Assembly (NCBI GenBank): GCA_030432235.1
Contig: JAUIHT010000002.1
Coordinates: 561,136-625,135 of the forward strand
Direction of reading: 5' to 3'
Source of the DNA: Verrucomicrobiia bacterium
GTDB lineage: Bacteria; Verrucomicrobiota; Verrucomicrobiia; Opitutales; Cerasicoccaceae
Length of the DNA: 64,000 nucleotides
A program made the translations under genes and the position numbers. The notes below the pieces were generated by a model. It was given only the letters and a program-made list of their open reading frames with translations. It was not told where the DNA came from and did no database searches. Below are positions 42,132 to 52,279 of this stretch, in pieces (position 1 is the stretch's first letter; the number at the start of each line of letters is the position of its first letter).

Positions 42132-45100
42132 CTAGCCCTTAGCCTGCGCCTTCGCCTCATACATCGTTCTCCGGTCTTCGGCGCGTTCCTGGGCACGGTC
42201 CAGCAGCTCCTTGGAGCGGGCGGGCTGGGTTTCCATGAGGAGCCGGTAGCGGATTTCGTTTTCGGCGTACTGGCGCAGGCGTGCCTTGGGCGCGCGGGAA
42301 TCGAGCTGAAGCGCGGGCGCACCGTCGACGGCCTTGCGCGGGTCGTGGCGGTAGAGCGGCCAGTGGCCGGAGTCCACCGCGAGCTTCTGCTGGGAGAGCC
42401 CGAAGTTGAGATTGTAGCCGTGCGCGATACAATGGCTGTAGGCTATCACCAAAGACGGCCCTTCGTAGCTCTCGGCCTCGGAGAGGGCCTCGATGACCTG
42501 CTTTTCGCTCGCGCCCATGGACACGCTGGCCACGTAGACATCGCCGTAGCCCATGGCGATGAGCCCAAGGTCCTTCTTCGGGGTGGCCTTACCGCCGGCG
42601 GCAAACTTCGCCACCGCCCCGAGCGGAGTGGACTTGCTGGACTGCCCGCCGGTGTTCGAATACACCTCCGTGTCGAGCACGAGGATGTTGACGTTGCGGC
42701 CGCTGGCCAAGACGTGGTCGAGGCCACCGAAACCGATGTCGTAGGCCCAACCGTCACCGCCGATGGCCCAGACGCTTTTCTCCACGAGGAAGTCTGCCAG
42801 GGCGGCAAGGCGTTTGGCCTCGGGCGCATCGACATCGCGGAGCTTGCGCTTGAGCGCCTCGACGCGTTCGCGCTGGGCCAGGATGGAAAGTTCGTCGCCC
42901 TGCCCTGCCCCAAGGATTTCGCGGACGAAGCCGTCGCCGAGCTTGGGCTTGAGCACCTTGACGAGGCGGCGGGCGATGCCTCGCTTCTTGTCGGCGGCCA
43001 GACGCAGACCGAGGGCGAACTCGGCGTTGTCCTCGAAAAGTGAGTTGCTCCAGGCCGGGCCGCGCCCGTTGGCGTCGGTGCAGTAAGGCGTAGTGGGCAG
43101 GTTGCCGCCGTAGATGGAGGAGCAGCCGGTGGCGTTGCCGATGATGAGCCGGTCGCCGAAGAGCTGCGTGAGGAGCTTGATGTACGGAGTTTCGCCGCAA
43201 CCGGCACAAGCCCCGGAGAACTCGAAGAGCGGCTCGCGGAGCTGCGTCTCCTTGATGGACAGGCCGAGCGAGGGACGATCCGGCAGCGGGAGCTCTTCGA
43301 AGAAATTCCAATTGGCGCGTTCGCGTTCGAGGACAGGCTCCTGCGGCTCCATGTTGATGGCTTTACGGCGTGGGTTCGCCTTGTCCTTGGCCGGGCAGAA
43401 GGTGACGCATAGCCCGCAGCCAGTGCAGTCCTCGGGCGCGACCTGGATGGTGAAGCGCGTACCTGCGGGCGCGTTGCGGTCTTTGTATTCGGTAGATCGG
43501 AAGCCCTCCGGCGCTCCGGCCAAAGCGGCCTCGTCGTAGCTCTTCAGGCGGATAGTGGCGTGGGGGCAGACGAAGGCGCACTTGCCGCACTGGATGCACA
43601 GGTCCGGGTCCCAGAGGGGCACCTCGGTGGCAATGTTGCGCTTCTCCCAGCGGCTGGTGGCTGTCGGCCAGGTGCCGTCCACGGGGAAGGCCGAGACGGG
43701 CAGCTTGTCCCCCTCGCCGGCCAGCATGACAGCGGTAACGCGCTGCACGAAGTCCGGCGCGGTGGCGGGAAGCGCGGCGGGCGCGGGCTCGCCGTCAGCC
43801 TTGGCGGGAATGACGACCTCGTGGAGATTGGCCACGGAGGCATCGACGGCGGCGAAATTCTTTTCGACCACGGCCCGACCCTTGCGGGCGTAGGTCTTCT
43901 CAATGGCTTTCTTAATTTTCTCGATGGCTTCCTCACGCTCAAGCACCCCGGAGATGGCGAAGAAGCAGGTCTGCATGATCGTGTTGATACGCCCGCCCAT
44001 GCCAGCCTCCCGCGCCACGGGATAGGCATCGATGGTATAGAGCTTTATCTTCTTCGCCAGGATGACCTCCTGGACTTCGCGCGGGAACTTTGACCAGACT
44101 TTATCGGGGCCAAACGGCGCGTTCAGCAAGACCGTCGCGCCCTCAGCGGCGAAACCGAGCATGTCGTACTTGCCGATGAAAGACCACTGGTGAATGCCGA
44201 TGAAGCGCGCTTCCTGCACCAGGTACGGCGCGTTGATGGGGCGCGGGCCGAAGCGCAGGTGGCTGACCGTCATGGCGCCGCTCTTCTTGCTGTCATAAAC
44301 GAAGTAGGCCTGCGCGCAGTTGTCCGTGCCTTCACCGATAATCTTAATCGTGTTCTTGTTCGCGCCCACGGTACCGTCACTACCGAGCCCGTAGAAGACC
44401 GCCGCGAAGGTGTCCGGCAGTCTGACGCGGAAGTCCTCGTCGACCGTCAGGGAGCGGTGCGTGATGTCGTCGTTGATACCAACGGTAAAGCCGTGCGCAG
44501 GCTTGTCGTCGATGAGGTGGTCGTAGACTGCCTTGACCATCGCGGGCGTAAATTCCTTCGAGCCCAACCCGTAACGTCCGCCAACCAGCGTCAGGGGTTT
44601 GCGGTCTTTCATCTGTCCTGACTGAGCGGCCTGCAACAGCGCCGCACAGAGGTCCAGGTACAAAGGCTCGCCGATGGCGCCGGGCTCCTTGGTACGGTCG
44701 AGCACGGCAATTTTTTCCACCGTCTTGGGCAGAGCATCGAGGAAGTGCGTCAACGAGAACGGCCGGAAGAGCCGCACGACCAGCACGCCGGTCTTGGCCC
44801 CGGCGGCATTGAGCTTCTCGGCGGCCAGGCAAGCGGTATCCGCCGCCGAGCCCATCACGACGATGACGCGCTTGGCATCGGGCGCGCCGTAGTAGTCGAA
44901 AAGCCGATAGCGCCGCCCGGTGAGTTTGCCGAAGCGCTCCATGACATCGTCCACGATGCCGGGGGCGGCGTCGAAGTATGGGTTGGCAGCCTCGCGGGCC
45001 TGGAAGAAAACGTCGGGATTTTGTGCCGTACCGCGCACACTGGGCGCATCCGGGCTGAGCCCACGGCGATGGAAAGCCGAGACGAGCTTCTCGTCGACCA

Positions 45101-45683
45101 GCTCGCCCAGCAGGTCGTTGTCCAGCGGCTGGTAGGTGTTGATCTCGTGCGAGGTGCGGAAGCCGTCGAAGAAGTGCAGGAAGGGCACGCGTGACTCCAG
45201 CGTGGCCGCGTGGGCGATAGCGGCGAGGTCCGCCGCCTCCTGCGCGTTGTTCGAGGCCAAAAGGGCGAAACCCGTGCCGCGACAGGCCATGACGTCCGAA
45301 TGGTCACCGAAGATCGACAGCGCGTGTGTGGCCAGGCTGCGGGCCGTCACGTGCATGACGAAGGGTGTCAGCTCGCCGGCAATCTTGTACATATTGGGAA
45401 TCATCAGCAACAGCCCCTGCGAGGCCGTAAACGTCGTGGCCAGCGTGCCGCCGGTCAGGGCTCCGTGGAGCGCCCCGGCGGCGCCGCCCTCGCTCTGCAT
45501 CTGAACCACCGTGGGAATGTCTCCCCAGAGGTTTTTCTTACCCGCCACCGACCACTCGTCGGATAACTCCGCCATCGGGGTCGAGGGCGTAATCGGGTAA
45601 ATCGCGATGTTTTCGCTCAGGCGATAGGCTACGTTGGCGACCGCCTCATTGGCGTCCGTAATGGCAAAGGGCTCGGGTTTCAT
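42132..45683 (-). CDS. nifJ: Pyruvate:ferredoxin (flavodoxin) oxidoreductase
   Basis: 1,183 aa single-chain enzyme from ATG at 45683 (MKPEPFAITDANEA). Domains in order: pyruvate-binding TPP domain (IAIYPITPSTPMAELSDEW), domain II, gamma domain, a two-cluster ferredoxin domain (CIQCGKCAFVCPH; CTGCGLCVTFCPAKDKA), and the C-terminal TPP/4Fe-4S domain (GACAGCGETPY, NATGCSSIYGG, IGGDGWAYDIGFGG). It oxidises pyruvate to acetyl-CoA and CO2, reducing ferredoxin or flavodoxin under anaerobic conditions. An in-frame ATG at 45731 is less likely because the promoter-like DNA lies there. Confidence 0.97.
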   Translation of the reverse strand: MKPEPFAITDANEAVANVAYRLSENIAIYPITPSTPMAELSDEWSVAGKKNLWGDIPTVVQMQSEGGAAGALHGALTGGTLATTFTASQGLLLMIPNMYKIAGELTPFVMHVTARSLATHALSIFGDHSDVMACRGTGFALLASNNAQEAADLAAIAHAATLESRVPFLHFFDGFRTSHEINTYQPLDNDLLGELVDEKLVSAFHRRGLSPDAPSVRGTAQNPDVFFQAREAANPYFDAAPGIVDDVMERFGKLTGRRYRLFDYYGAPDAKRVIVVMGSAADTACLAAEKLNAAGAKTGVLVVRLFRPFSLTHFLDALPKTVEKIAVLDRTKEPGAIGEPLYLDLCAALLQAAQSGQMKDRKPLTLVGGRYGLGSKEFTPAMVKAVYDHLIDDKPAHGFTVGINDDITHRSLTVDEDFRVRLPDTFAAVFYGLGSDGTVGANKNTIKIIGEGTDNCAQAYFVYDSKKSGAMTVSHLRFGPRPINAPYLVQEARFIGIHQWSFIGKYDMLGFAAEGATVLLNAPFGPDKVWSKFPREVQEVILAKKIKLYTIDAYPVAREAGMGGRINTIMQTCFFAISGVLEREEAIEKIKKAIEKTYARKGRAVVEKNFAAVDASVANLHEVVIPAKADGEPAPAALPATAPDFVQRVTAVMLAGEGDKLPVSAFPVDGTWPTATSRWEKRNIATEVPLWDPDLCIQCGKCAFVCPHATIRLKSYDEAALAGAPEGFRSTEYKDRNAPAGTRFTIQVAPEDCTGCGLCVTFCPAKDKANPRRKAINMEPQEPVLERERANWNFFEELPLPDRPSLGLSIKETQLREPLFEFSGACAGCGETPYIKLLTQLFGDRLIIGNATGCSSIYGGNLPTTPYCTDANGRGPAWSNSLFEDNAEFALGLRLAADKKRGIARRLVKVLKPKLGDGFVREILGAGQGDELSILAQRERVEALKRKLRDVDAPEAKRLAALADFLVEKSVWAIGGDGWAYDIGFGGLDHVLASGRNVNILVLDTEVYSNTGGQSSKSTPLGAVAKFAAGGKATPKKDLGLIAMGYGDVYVASVSMGASEKQVIEALSEAESYEGPSLVIAYSHCIAHGYNLNFGLSQQKLAVDSGHWPLYRHDPRKAVDGAPALQLDSRAPKARLRQYAENEIRYRLLMETQPARSKELLDRAQERAEDRRTMYEAKAQAKG

Positions 45684-46063
45684 AACAAGGCTTACGATTA
45701 GAATATCTAAATAAAACAATCGTTTTTGCAAGCGTTTCTTATGAAAAGAAATAAAAAAACTTTCTTTTCTCTCACGAAAAAAAGCCCTCTTTCAGCCCCT
45801 TCAAGCCGCCCAAAATTTTCGCAGGCTGGCAGTATCCCTACAGAGATGAGCATGCACTGAATTAACCTATGTCAGAAACGCGGTCAGACACGGGAATTTG
45901 AACGTACTGTCGCTATCCTTCGTCAGACTAACCGATGACCTCCTCCCGACCGGTGACACGACTTGTTCACAAACACGCTTTCATCTTGAAGCCGCCCGGG
46001 GCGTATCTGTGGATGAAAAGCATGCTATCCGTTCCTTTCCAATAAGCTCAAACCCCTCGACCC
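45684..46063. other. Gene-free divergent intergenic region
   Basis: 380 bp between nifJ and the DUF3142 gene. The left third holds the A/T-rich nifJ promoter region. I see no tRNA, no convincing ORF and no clear repeat in the rest; overlapping open frames here have no recognisable product. Confidence 0.6.
45703..45731 (-). promoter_or_regulatory. Possible nifJ promoter
   Basis: On the minus strand TTGCAA (complement of 45726-45731), a 17-bp spacer and AGATAT (complement of 45703-45708) lie 20-48 nt before the ATG. The upstream 60 bp is A/T-rich with poly-T/A tracts. Confidence 0.4.
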
Positions 46064-47356
46064 ATGCGCCACTTTCGAGCAACCCGGCTCATCGCCATAT
46101 TGCTGGGCACCATACCGGGGTGTTTAGTAAGCGCCGCATGGACACAGCAAGCCTACCTCTGGCAGCGGCAATGGACACCCGCCGTGGTCGCCAGCGTGGA
46201 GACGGCGCCAAAGCAACTGGACGGCATGGCTGTCCTGGTTGCCGAGCAAGCCTGGCGGGCTGGAGAGCCCGAACAAGTGAAAGTGCACTACAAGGCCAAC
46301 ATCCTTGCGTCATTAAAAACACCCCTGGCTTTTGTGCTACGTATCGGACCTTACGGAGGACCGTTTTCGCATAGCGATAGTACTGCCAGCTACCTAGCCG
46401 AACAGGCCGACATGCTCCTCCAACAGGCAAAGGCCAACGGTATCACCGTCACGGAGTTTCAAATCGATTTCGACTGTGCCGAGTCCAAACTCAGCGGCTA
46501 TCGGGAGTGGCTGCTGGCAATCAGGAGCCACCTGAAAGTGAAACACCCGTCGGTAAAGCTCAGCTTCACTGCCCTGCCTGCCTGGCTACGCCACAAAGAG
46601 GCATTTCGCAGCCTGGCAGCGGCAGCCGACAGCTTTGTGCTACAGGTCCATTCACTGGAGAAGCCCGAGTCCTTCGAAAGCCCGATTACTCTTTGTAATC
46701 CAGAGCAAAGCCTCAAATGGGCAAAGCAAGCCTCCGAAATCGGTAAGCCTTTCCTCGTGGCGCTCCCGACCTACGGCTACGAGCTCATCTTCGACGCGGA
46801 TGGGAACTTCACTGCGCTCGTGGCCGAGGGAAAGCGTCCGGCCTGGCAGGAAGGCACGCACGTACGCGTCGTTCGCAGTGACCCCGCCGAGATGGCCCAA
46901 CTCGCACAAACGCTTGCCGACGATCCGCCCGAGCACTGCGACGGCATCGTGTGGTTCCGGCTCCCCGTCAGCAGTGACCGGCTCAACTGGAGCATGGCAA
47001 CCTTCCTGCAAGTGCTCGATGGCGACATCCCTAAGCCCAACCTCGTCTGCGAGGCCAAGCCAAGTGCCGACGATCCAAAGCTCGTCTACATTTTTCTGAA
47101 AAACACGGGCGACACCCGGATGCCGTTTCCGAAAGCGATCTCAGTAATGTGGGAAAGCCTAAACGATATAATCCCCATTGCCTGGGATGCCTCTGGTGTC
47201 TTTTCGATCACATTGAATCCCGTCACCAACACCGGCGTCATCAGCTCTTCTTTCCTTTCTCCCAGCGCCAGCATTGCCCCCGGGCAAAGCATCACCCTGG
47301 CCTGGATGCGCTTCAACCAACCCACCACGCTTTCCGTTAAAACACATGACACCTGA
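46064..47356 (+). CDS. DUF3142-domain exported protein
   Basis: 430 aa with a signal peptide (ATRLIAILLGTIPGCLVSA). It matches the DUF3142 type in outline: AYLWQRQWTPAVVASVE, RIGPYGGPF, TEFQIDFDCAESKLSGY, LSFTALPAWL and DGIVWFRLP, resembling a glycoside-hydrolase-like barrel with the DFDC acidic motif at the expected strand end. The function is not established. It overlaps the next gene by 11 bp; the pair is likely a unit. Confidence 0.8.
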   Translation: MRHFRATRLIAILLGTIPGCLVSAAWTQQAYLWQRQWTPAVVASVETAPKQLDGMAVLVAEQAWRAGEPEQVKVHYKANILASLKTPLAFVLRIGPYGGPFSHSDSTASYLAEQADMLLQQAKANGITVTEFQIDFDCAESKLSGYREWLLAIRSHLKVKHPSVKLSFTALPAWLRHKEAFRSLAAAADSFVLQVHSLEKPESFESPITLCNPEQSLKWAKQASEIGKPFLVALPTYGYELIFDADGNFTALVAEGKRPAWQEGTHVRVVRSDPAEMAQLAQTLADDPPEHCDGIVWFRLPVSSDRLNWSMATFLQVLDGDIPKPNLVCEAKPSADDPKLVYIFLKNTGDTRMPFPKAISVMWESLNDIIPIAWDASGVFSITLNPVTNTGVISSSFLSPSASIAPGQSITLAWMRFNQPTTLSVKTHDT

Positions 47357-49376
47357 GACTTTCTCCCGCAAAGCCGCACCCGCCCTCGCCGTACTCGTCA
47401 GCAGCCTCGGCCTTCTGTCGTCTTCCGCTCAAGCTTGCGCTCCTGACTTCCCTAACCGCTACTTCGACGCGCCCTCGACCCAAATCCTGTCCGCCCCCGA
47501 GGCGATGTTTTACCGCGAGGTCTCGCTTATCGCGGGCTGTGAAACCCCGAGTCCGCGCGACTCCGGCTCCCAGGAAAGCCAGACGGCGCTTTACGATATC
47601 GAGGATCTCCTCAACGCACTGCAAGCGCAAGGCCTGCCCGAGGCGGACATCTCCGAAACCATAGCCCGCTACGCCAAGCTCCGCCGAAATCTGGGTAGCT
47701 TGAACGCGGAGGAACTCCAGGCGCAAATGCCGGAGGCCGTCCCCGCAGAGTTCTCACTCTACCTGCTCGGCGCAATGGAATATAAGTACGGAAATATGCT
47801 GGCTGCCCAAGCCGCCTGGGAAGCTGTTCTGGCACTTCCTGTCTATGAACGAATCAATCGCTCCACCTGGGCGGCCTACATGCTGGGGCGGACGGCTACT
47901 GACCCAGATGCGGCCACAAAGTGGTTCCACCGTGTGCGTGAATTGGCCCAAGTGGGGGTTAACGATTCGCAAAACCTCGCCCAGGCGAGCTGGGGCTGGG
48001 AGGCCAAGCGCTACCTTGACCAGGAGGATTTGGTCACCGCTGCCGAGCTTTACCTGCGCCAGTACCAGGCGGGTGCGCCCTCGGCCTTCAACTCTCTCCG
48101 TACCGTGATGAAGCGTGCCTTCTCGCGCTCCATGTACCCCCTGCCAGAAGACAACCCCGCCTACGCCTTTGCCCGCGACCCCATCACGCGCCAACTCTGG
48201 ACCGCCTACCTGCTCTCACTCGAGACCGACCGCTACTACTGGGACGACCAGTACAAGGCCGATATCACCCGCGCCTGCCAGCAGTGGGTGCGCATCCTCA
48301 AGGAGCAGGACGTCAAGGCCTTCGATGAGTACCAGCACTTCGCCTGGATTGCCTACAAAGGCGGTAACATCAAACTGGCCAAGGAGTGGCTGGAGCTGGC
48401 CCCGGAGAAAGACGGCGAGGCCGCCTGGATCGCCGCGAAGATTGCCCTGCACGAGGGGAATCTCACGCGCGCCGCAGATCGACTTAATCTCGCCATCGCC
48501 TCCAACGCCTTCCCCACCTACTACCCCGCGCTCTACGCCGAGCTGGGCCGCGTGTACCTGGCACAAGACAAACCGCAAGCCGCTCTCACCGCCTGGATGC
48601 TTGGCGGGCATTGGGAGGACGCCGCCTATCTGGCCGAGCGTGTACTGACTACCCACGAGCTGTGCCGCTACATCGACCAGCACCTGGATGGTCTCGAGCC
48701 CCCCAGCGAGGAAGAGTTTTCCACACAAACTCTGGCCCGCAACCAACAACAGCTACACGACCTCGCCGCCCGTCGCCTCATGCGCGAAGAGCAATTCCAG
48801 CAAGCCTTGTTCTACTTCGATGCCGACATCCAAGCGCTAGCCGAGCGCTACATCGCGCTCATGCAGACCGCTTACGATGGCGCACGCCCCGCCGTGGAGC
48901 GTGCGGCGGACTTCTGGGAGGCCGCACAACTCATCCGCGAGCACGGCATGGAACTCTTCGGCACCGAGCTCTACCCAGATGCAAAAATTTGGCGCGGGAA
49001 TATTGAACTCATCGACGAGGCAACGTCTCGCCAAGAACTCGCCACCTACGAGAGCGGCCCCCTCGCTCCCACCCGCGAGGAGCTGGAGCGCCTCATGCAG
49101 ACACTGCCGCCGGACCAGCGTTTCCACTACCGCTACCTCGCCGCCTCTCTGGGGGGCTGGGCCGCATCGCTCCTGCCCAACGACTCCGAGCAGACCGCCG
49201 ACATCCTCTACACCGCAGGCTCCTGGCTGAAAGCCCGCGACCCGCAAGCCGCCCAGCCCTTTTACCAAGCCCTCGTCATCCGCTGCCCCAACACCCCGCT
49301 GGGACGGGCCGCCGCCGAGAAAAACTGGTTCCCCGAGAGCACCCTCCTGGCAGGAAAGACCCTTGACGCTGAATAA
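47346..49376 (+). CDS. Exported helical-repeat (TPR-like) protein paired with DUF3142
   Basis: 676 aa from ATG at 47346 (MTPETFSRKAAPALAVL), giving a signal peptide that ends SSSAQAC; a lipidated cysteine at ACAPD is not supported by a good lipobox. The body is alpha-helical with TPR-like units (LLGAMEYKYGNMLAAQAAWEAVL; LYAELGRVYLAQDKPQAALTAWML). The 11-bp overlap with the DUF3142 gene implies coupled translation and perhaps a periplasmic complex. I do not recognise a function. Confidence 0.75.
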   Translation: MTPETFSRKAAPALAVLVSSLGLLSSSAQACAPDFPNRYFDAPSTQILSAPEAMFYREVSLIAGCETPSPRDSGSQESQTALYDIEDLLNALQAQGLPEADISETIARYAKLRRNLGSLNAEELQAQMPEAVPAEFSLYLLGAMEYKYGNMLAAQAAWEAVLALPVYERINRSTWAAYMLGRTATDPDAATKWFHRVRELAQVGVNDSQNLAQASWGWEAKRYLDQEDLVTAAELYLRQYQAGAPSAFNSLRTVMKRAFSRSMYPLPEDNPAYAFARDPITRQLWTAYLLSLETDRYYWDDQYKADITRACQQWVRILKEQDVKAFDEYQHFAWIAYKGGNIKLAKEWLELAPEKDGEAAWIAAKIALHEGNLTRAADRLNLAIASNAFPTYYPALYAELGRVYLAQDKPQAALTAWMLGGHWEDAAYLAERVLTTHELCRYIDQHLDGLEPPSEEEFSTQTLARNQQQLHDLAARRLMREEQFQQALFYFDADIQALAERYIALMQTAYDGARPAVERAADFWEAAQLIREHGMELFGTELYPDAKIWRGNIELIDEATSRQELATYESGPLAPTREELERLMQTLPPDQRFHYRYLAASLGGWAASLLPNDSEQTADILYTAGSWLKARDPQAAQPFYQALVIRCPNTPLGRAAAEKNWFPESTLLAGKTLDAE

Positions 49377-49385
49377 ACAATCCGC

Positions 49386-50384
49386 GTGACTCGCGCCGTG
49401 CCGAAAAAGCGCCCCAAGCAACAGCCGCTCGACGAAGAGCCGCCCAAGAAAACCATCTACACCATCAAGCTGACCGACGAGCAGATGCAGCAGGTCAAGC
49501 AATGGTGCGATAAGCGCCTGTGGTCCTTTTACGAGGTCGACCACGCCCTCTTCGCCTTCAAGGGGGACAAAATCAACATCGTCGGCTACAAGTCCGGCAA
49601 GCTCGTCGTGCAGGGTAAGAAGACCGAGGACTGGGTGACCTACGTGCTCGAGGCCGAGATAACGAATACTCCCCTGCTCGGCTACGACGACATCCACCAC
49701 CCCGAGTGGTTCGAAACCCACGCCGGCCTGGACGAGTCCGGCAAGGGCGACTTCTTCGGCCCGCTGACCGTGGCCACCGTCATCGCCGACCGCCCCATGA
49801 TCGAAAAGTGGCGCGAAGCCGGCCTACAGGACTCGAAAAAGATTACCTCCGACGCCGCCATCCTCAAGTTGGATAAACTGATTTGCGGCACCAAGGGCGT
49901 CGTGGTCAAGCGCATGGCCTTCGGCATGCCGAAGTACAACGAACTCTACGGCAAATTCGGCAACAACCTAAACCGCCTGCTGGCCTGGATGCACAAGACC
50001 GCCCTCGAGGCCGCCCTGCAGGAGCGCAAGGTGCCCTGGGGCATGCTCGACCAGTTTTCCAAGACCCCCATGGTGCAGCGCCAGCTCAAGGCGCCCGACT
50101 TCGAGCTGCGCATGATGACCAAGGCCGAGGCCGACCCCGTCGTCGCCGCCGCCTCCGTCTGCGCCCGAGCCGAGTACGTCCGCCGCATGAACAAACTCAG
50201 CGAAGACTTCGGCGAAAAACTCCTCAAAGGTGCCTCCGCCCAGGTCCGCAAACAAGGCGAAGCCATCGTCGAAAAATACGGCAAGGACAAGCTCGGCGAC
50301 TTCGCCAAGCTCCACTTCCGCACCGCGTATCAGGTGCTGGGCCTGCCCGTGCCAGAGAAGAAGGCGTGGAATAAGGGCGAGTAG
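49386..50384 (+). CDS. rnhC: Ribonuclease HIII
   Basis: 332 aa starting with GTG at 49386. The N-terminal TBP-like substrate-binding domain (about 22-100) is followed by the RNase H domain with GLDESGKGDFFGPLTVA, LQDSKKI and VAAASVCARAEYV, the HIII signatures. It cleaves RNA in RNA-DNA hybrids. The gene begins 9 bp after the preceding stop. Confidence 0.95.
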   Translation: MTRAVPKKRPKQQPLDEEPPKKTIYTIKLTDEQMQQVKQWCDKRLWSFYEVDHALFAFKGDKINIVGYKSGKLVVQGKKTEDWVTYVLEAEITNTPLLGYDDIHHPEWFETHAGLDESGKGDFFGPLTVATVIADRPMIEKWREAGLQDSKKITSDAAILKLDKLICGTKGVVVKRMAFGMPKYNELYGKFGNNLNRLLAWMHKTALEAALQERKVPWGMLDQFSKTPMVQRQLKAPDFELRMMTKAEADPVVAAASVCARAEYVRRMNKLSEDFGEKLLKGASAQVRKQGEAIVEKYGKDKLGDFAKLHFRTAYQVLGLPVPEKKAWNKGE

Positions 50385-50390
50385 GTTTTC

Positions 50391-50885
50391 ATGAATAAAA
50401 AAGCCATCCTCGCAATACTACTAGCTGTTGTCTGCTTCACGATAGGCTATGTCGCAGGATGGATGGGTGCAAAACATGATGCTTTTTGGGCTGGCTTTTC
50501 CGGAGAGTTAGAAATGCAAAAAGTCATCCGGGACGGTGGTCTGACACAAGAAGGAGCCGAGCGCCTGAGCAAGTTGTATGACCTTACGCTATATGGATAC
50601 TTCACCGCAGACAAAAGCTCGCTAGACGAAGAACTTAATCAACGCTTAGACGAACAGATAGTCGACATCATCGAATGGAAACGCTCCAAGGGCTTCCCGA
50701 TCGGCGCGCAGCAGCCTTTCTCGCAGATCAAAATCGAAGACGGTCTAGTGGAGCCCGTGCCGCTAGAAGAAGACTTTGCCAGCTATCAACAAAACCTTTC
50801 TGCCTTCCTCGCAGAGCACGATTTGGATGAGTCAGAAGATTCTGCTGAGGCAAGTCTTGAACAAGGACAGCAGGCACTCCACTAA
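50391..50885 (+). CDS. Hypothetical membrane-anchored protein
   Basis: 164 aa. One N-terminal membrane helix (KAILAILLAVVCFTIGYVAGW) and an acidic, helical periplasmic or cytoplasmic remainder. No family is recognised. It is more AT-rich than rnhC, which it follows by 6 bp. Confidence 0.6.
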   Translation: MNKKAILAILLAVVCFTIGYVAGWMGAKHDAFWAGFSGELEMQKVIRDGGLTQEGAERLSKLYDLTLYGYFTADKSSLDEELNQRLDEQIVDIIEWKRSKGFPIGAQQPFSQIKIEDGLVEPVPLEEDFASYQQNLSAFLAEHDLDESEDSAEASLEQGQQALH

Positions 50886-50926
50886 GCCGCCAACGGCGCG
50901 GCCCCATCGTAGCCTAGGGCAACGTT

Positions 50927-51505
50927 CTACACGCGCTTCCTACGAAACATCACGAGCGCCACTGCACCGAGGCCCATCAGGGCGGCATAGGTGCTGGGTT
51001 CGGGAATGACCTTCAAGTTGAGAGAGTCCGCATTACCGCCGCTACCCCAGGTCCAGGTAACATTTGTCCCTTGAACCAGACCGATGGCGGCCAGAGTCAT
51101 ATCAAAAGCTGTACTGGCTCCGCTCAGGGACGCTTCAGAGACATAACTCGTAGGCAAAACAATGGCATTGTCCACTGCGCGTATGCCAACCGTATCGCCC
51201 GACGAAAAAAATACGCCGCTCCGATTGGCCGTCCCGGCGTAACTGCCAGGGCCGCTGATGCCAGTGTAGAGTTGACCATTGTTTGAACTCACTTCTGCGG
51301 TCTGAGCAATGCCGTCCGAACTGTTGACGTAACCGCTAAACGTGCCGATGGCCCCTGCGGTAAGATCCGTCGTATTCGCCGTACCACTGGCCTCAATTAC
51401 GATATCCGCACCTGACTGATAGATGGTAATCTGAATAGCTCCTGGCAGGCTGCATGGCAATAGAGCACCGATAAGTGCAAAACCTATGAATTTTTTGATA
51501 CTCAT
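50927..51505 (-). CDS. PEP-CTERM sorting-domain protein
   Basis: 192 aa. Signal peptide (KFIGFALIGALLPCSLPG), a Ser/Thr/Gly-rich beta-strand body and the C-terminal sorting signal VIPEPSTYAALMGLG, a hydrophobic helix and RRKR. PEP-CTERM proteins are processed by EpsH/exosortase and sent to the cell surface, often with exopolysaccharide. No exosortase gene is in the window. Confidence 0.93.
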   Translation of the reverse strand: MSIKKFIGFALIGALLPCSLPGAIQITIYQSGADIVIEASGTANTTDLTAGAIGTFSGYVNSSDGIAQTAEVSSNNGQLYTGISGPGSYAGTANRSGVFFSSGDTVGIRAVDNAIVLPTSYVSEASLSGASTAFDMTLAAIGLVQGTNVTWTWGSGGNADSLNLKVIPEPSTYAALMGLGAVALVMFRRKRV

Positions 51506-51715
51506 GGAGAAAAGCAGTATCGCAAGCTTTCAAGATATGACTCTGGCGGTCAACTTGTTTAGCCTAGGGTTGATTCTGGCCCTTATGACTTACACCATAT
51601 ACCCTATTCCGGCATATTGCTTTAGACTCTTTTCCCGACACTCCACTCACTTCAAGTTCAGCAGAAGACAGAAGGGGTCAAACGCATAATATTAAGATTC
51701 GAGCTACTCAGTGAG

Positions 51716-52279
51716 CTAGCGCTCGCTATGCTTTTTTCGGCGCAGGGCGGCCAGGCCTAGCACGCTCAGTCCGGACAGAGCCGCATAGGTCGATGGCTCG
51801 GGTATGGCACTCCCCAACTGCATCGATGGATCGGGGAGTGTGTCAAGCGACGCATAGCCCAAGGTAATGATGAAGTCCTGGGGATCGACGTTAGCAGGGC
51901 TGAAGTCACTCTCCGTCAAAGTCACCGTGAAATGATACTCGTCGCCCTCGGCAATGACGCCGGGCATCAGGAAACCAACCGCGTCACCTATCTCAGAATC
52001 CACCAAACCACCGTCAACCGGCGACTGTGTGTTGAAGCCCGTACTGACGAAACCAAAGGTCGCACTATCGGAATTTATCCAGTCCGCATCTCCGGGCACG
52101 CCGCAGTAAAAGATTTGCCCGCCGGTGATATCACCTGCAGGCAAGGGGCCCAGCACCCCATCGACACTGATGGTCATCGAGGTTGTCGTGATGGAGTCCA
52201 GTGAGATAATGAAAGCGCCAAAGGCACTGTTGCAGAAGGCAGCGCAAAAGACTGCGCGTAGCAGCATTTTTAAGTGCAT
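51716..52279 (-). CDS. PEP-CTERM sorting-domain protein
   Basis: 187 aa. Signal peptide (MLLRAVFCAAFCNSAFG), a beta-rich body and a C-terminal AIPEPSTYAALSGLSVLG-helix-LRRKK signal. Its body is not obviously similar to the neighbouring PEP-CTERM protein. The 210 bp between the two hold no gene that I can support. Confidence 0.92.
   Translation of the reverse strand: MHLKMLLRAVFCAAFCNSAFGAFIISLDSITTTSMTISVDGVLGPLPAGDITGGQIFYCGVPGDADWINSDSATFGFVSTGFNTQSPVDGGLVDSEIGDAVGFLMPGVIAEGDEYHFTVTLTESDFSPANVDPQDFIITLGYASLDTLPDPSMQLGSAIPEPSTYAALSGLSVLGLAALRRKKHSER

Noticed and set aside
45898-46374. 158-codon plus-strand open frame in the nifJ/DUF3142 gap
   Set aside because: It overlaps the DUF3142 gene in another frame, has no ribosome-binding site and no recognisable product.
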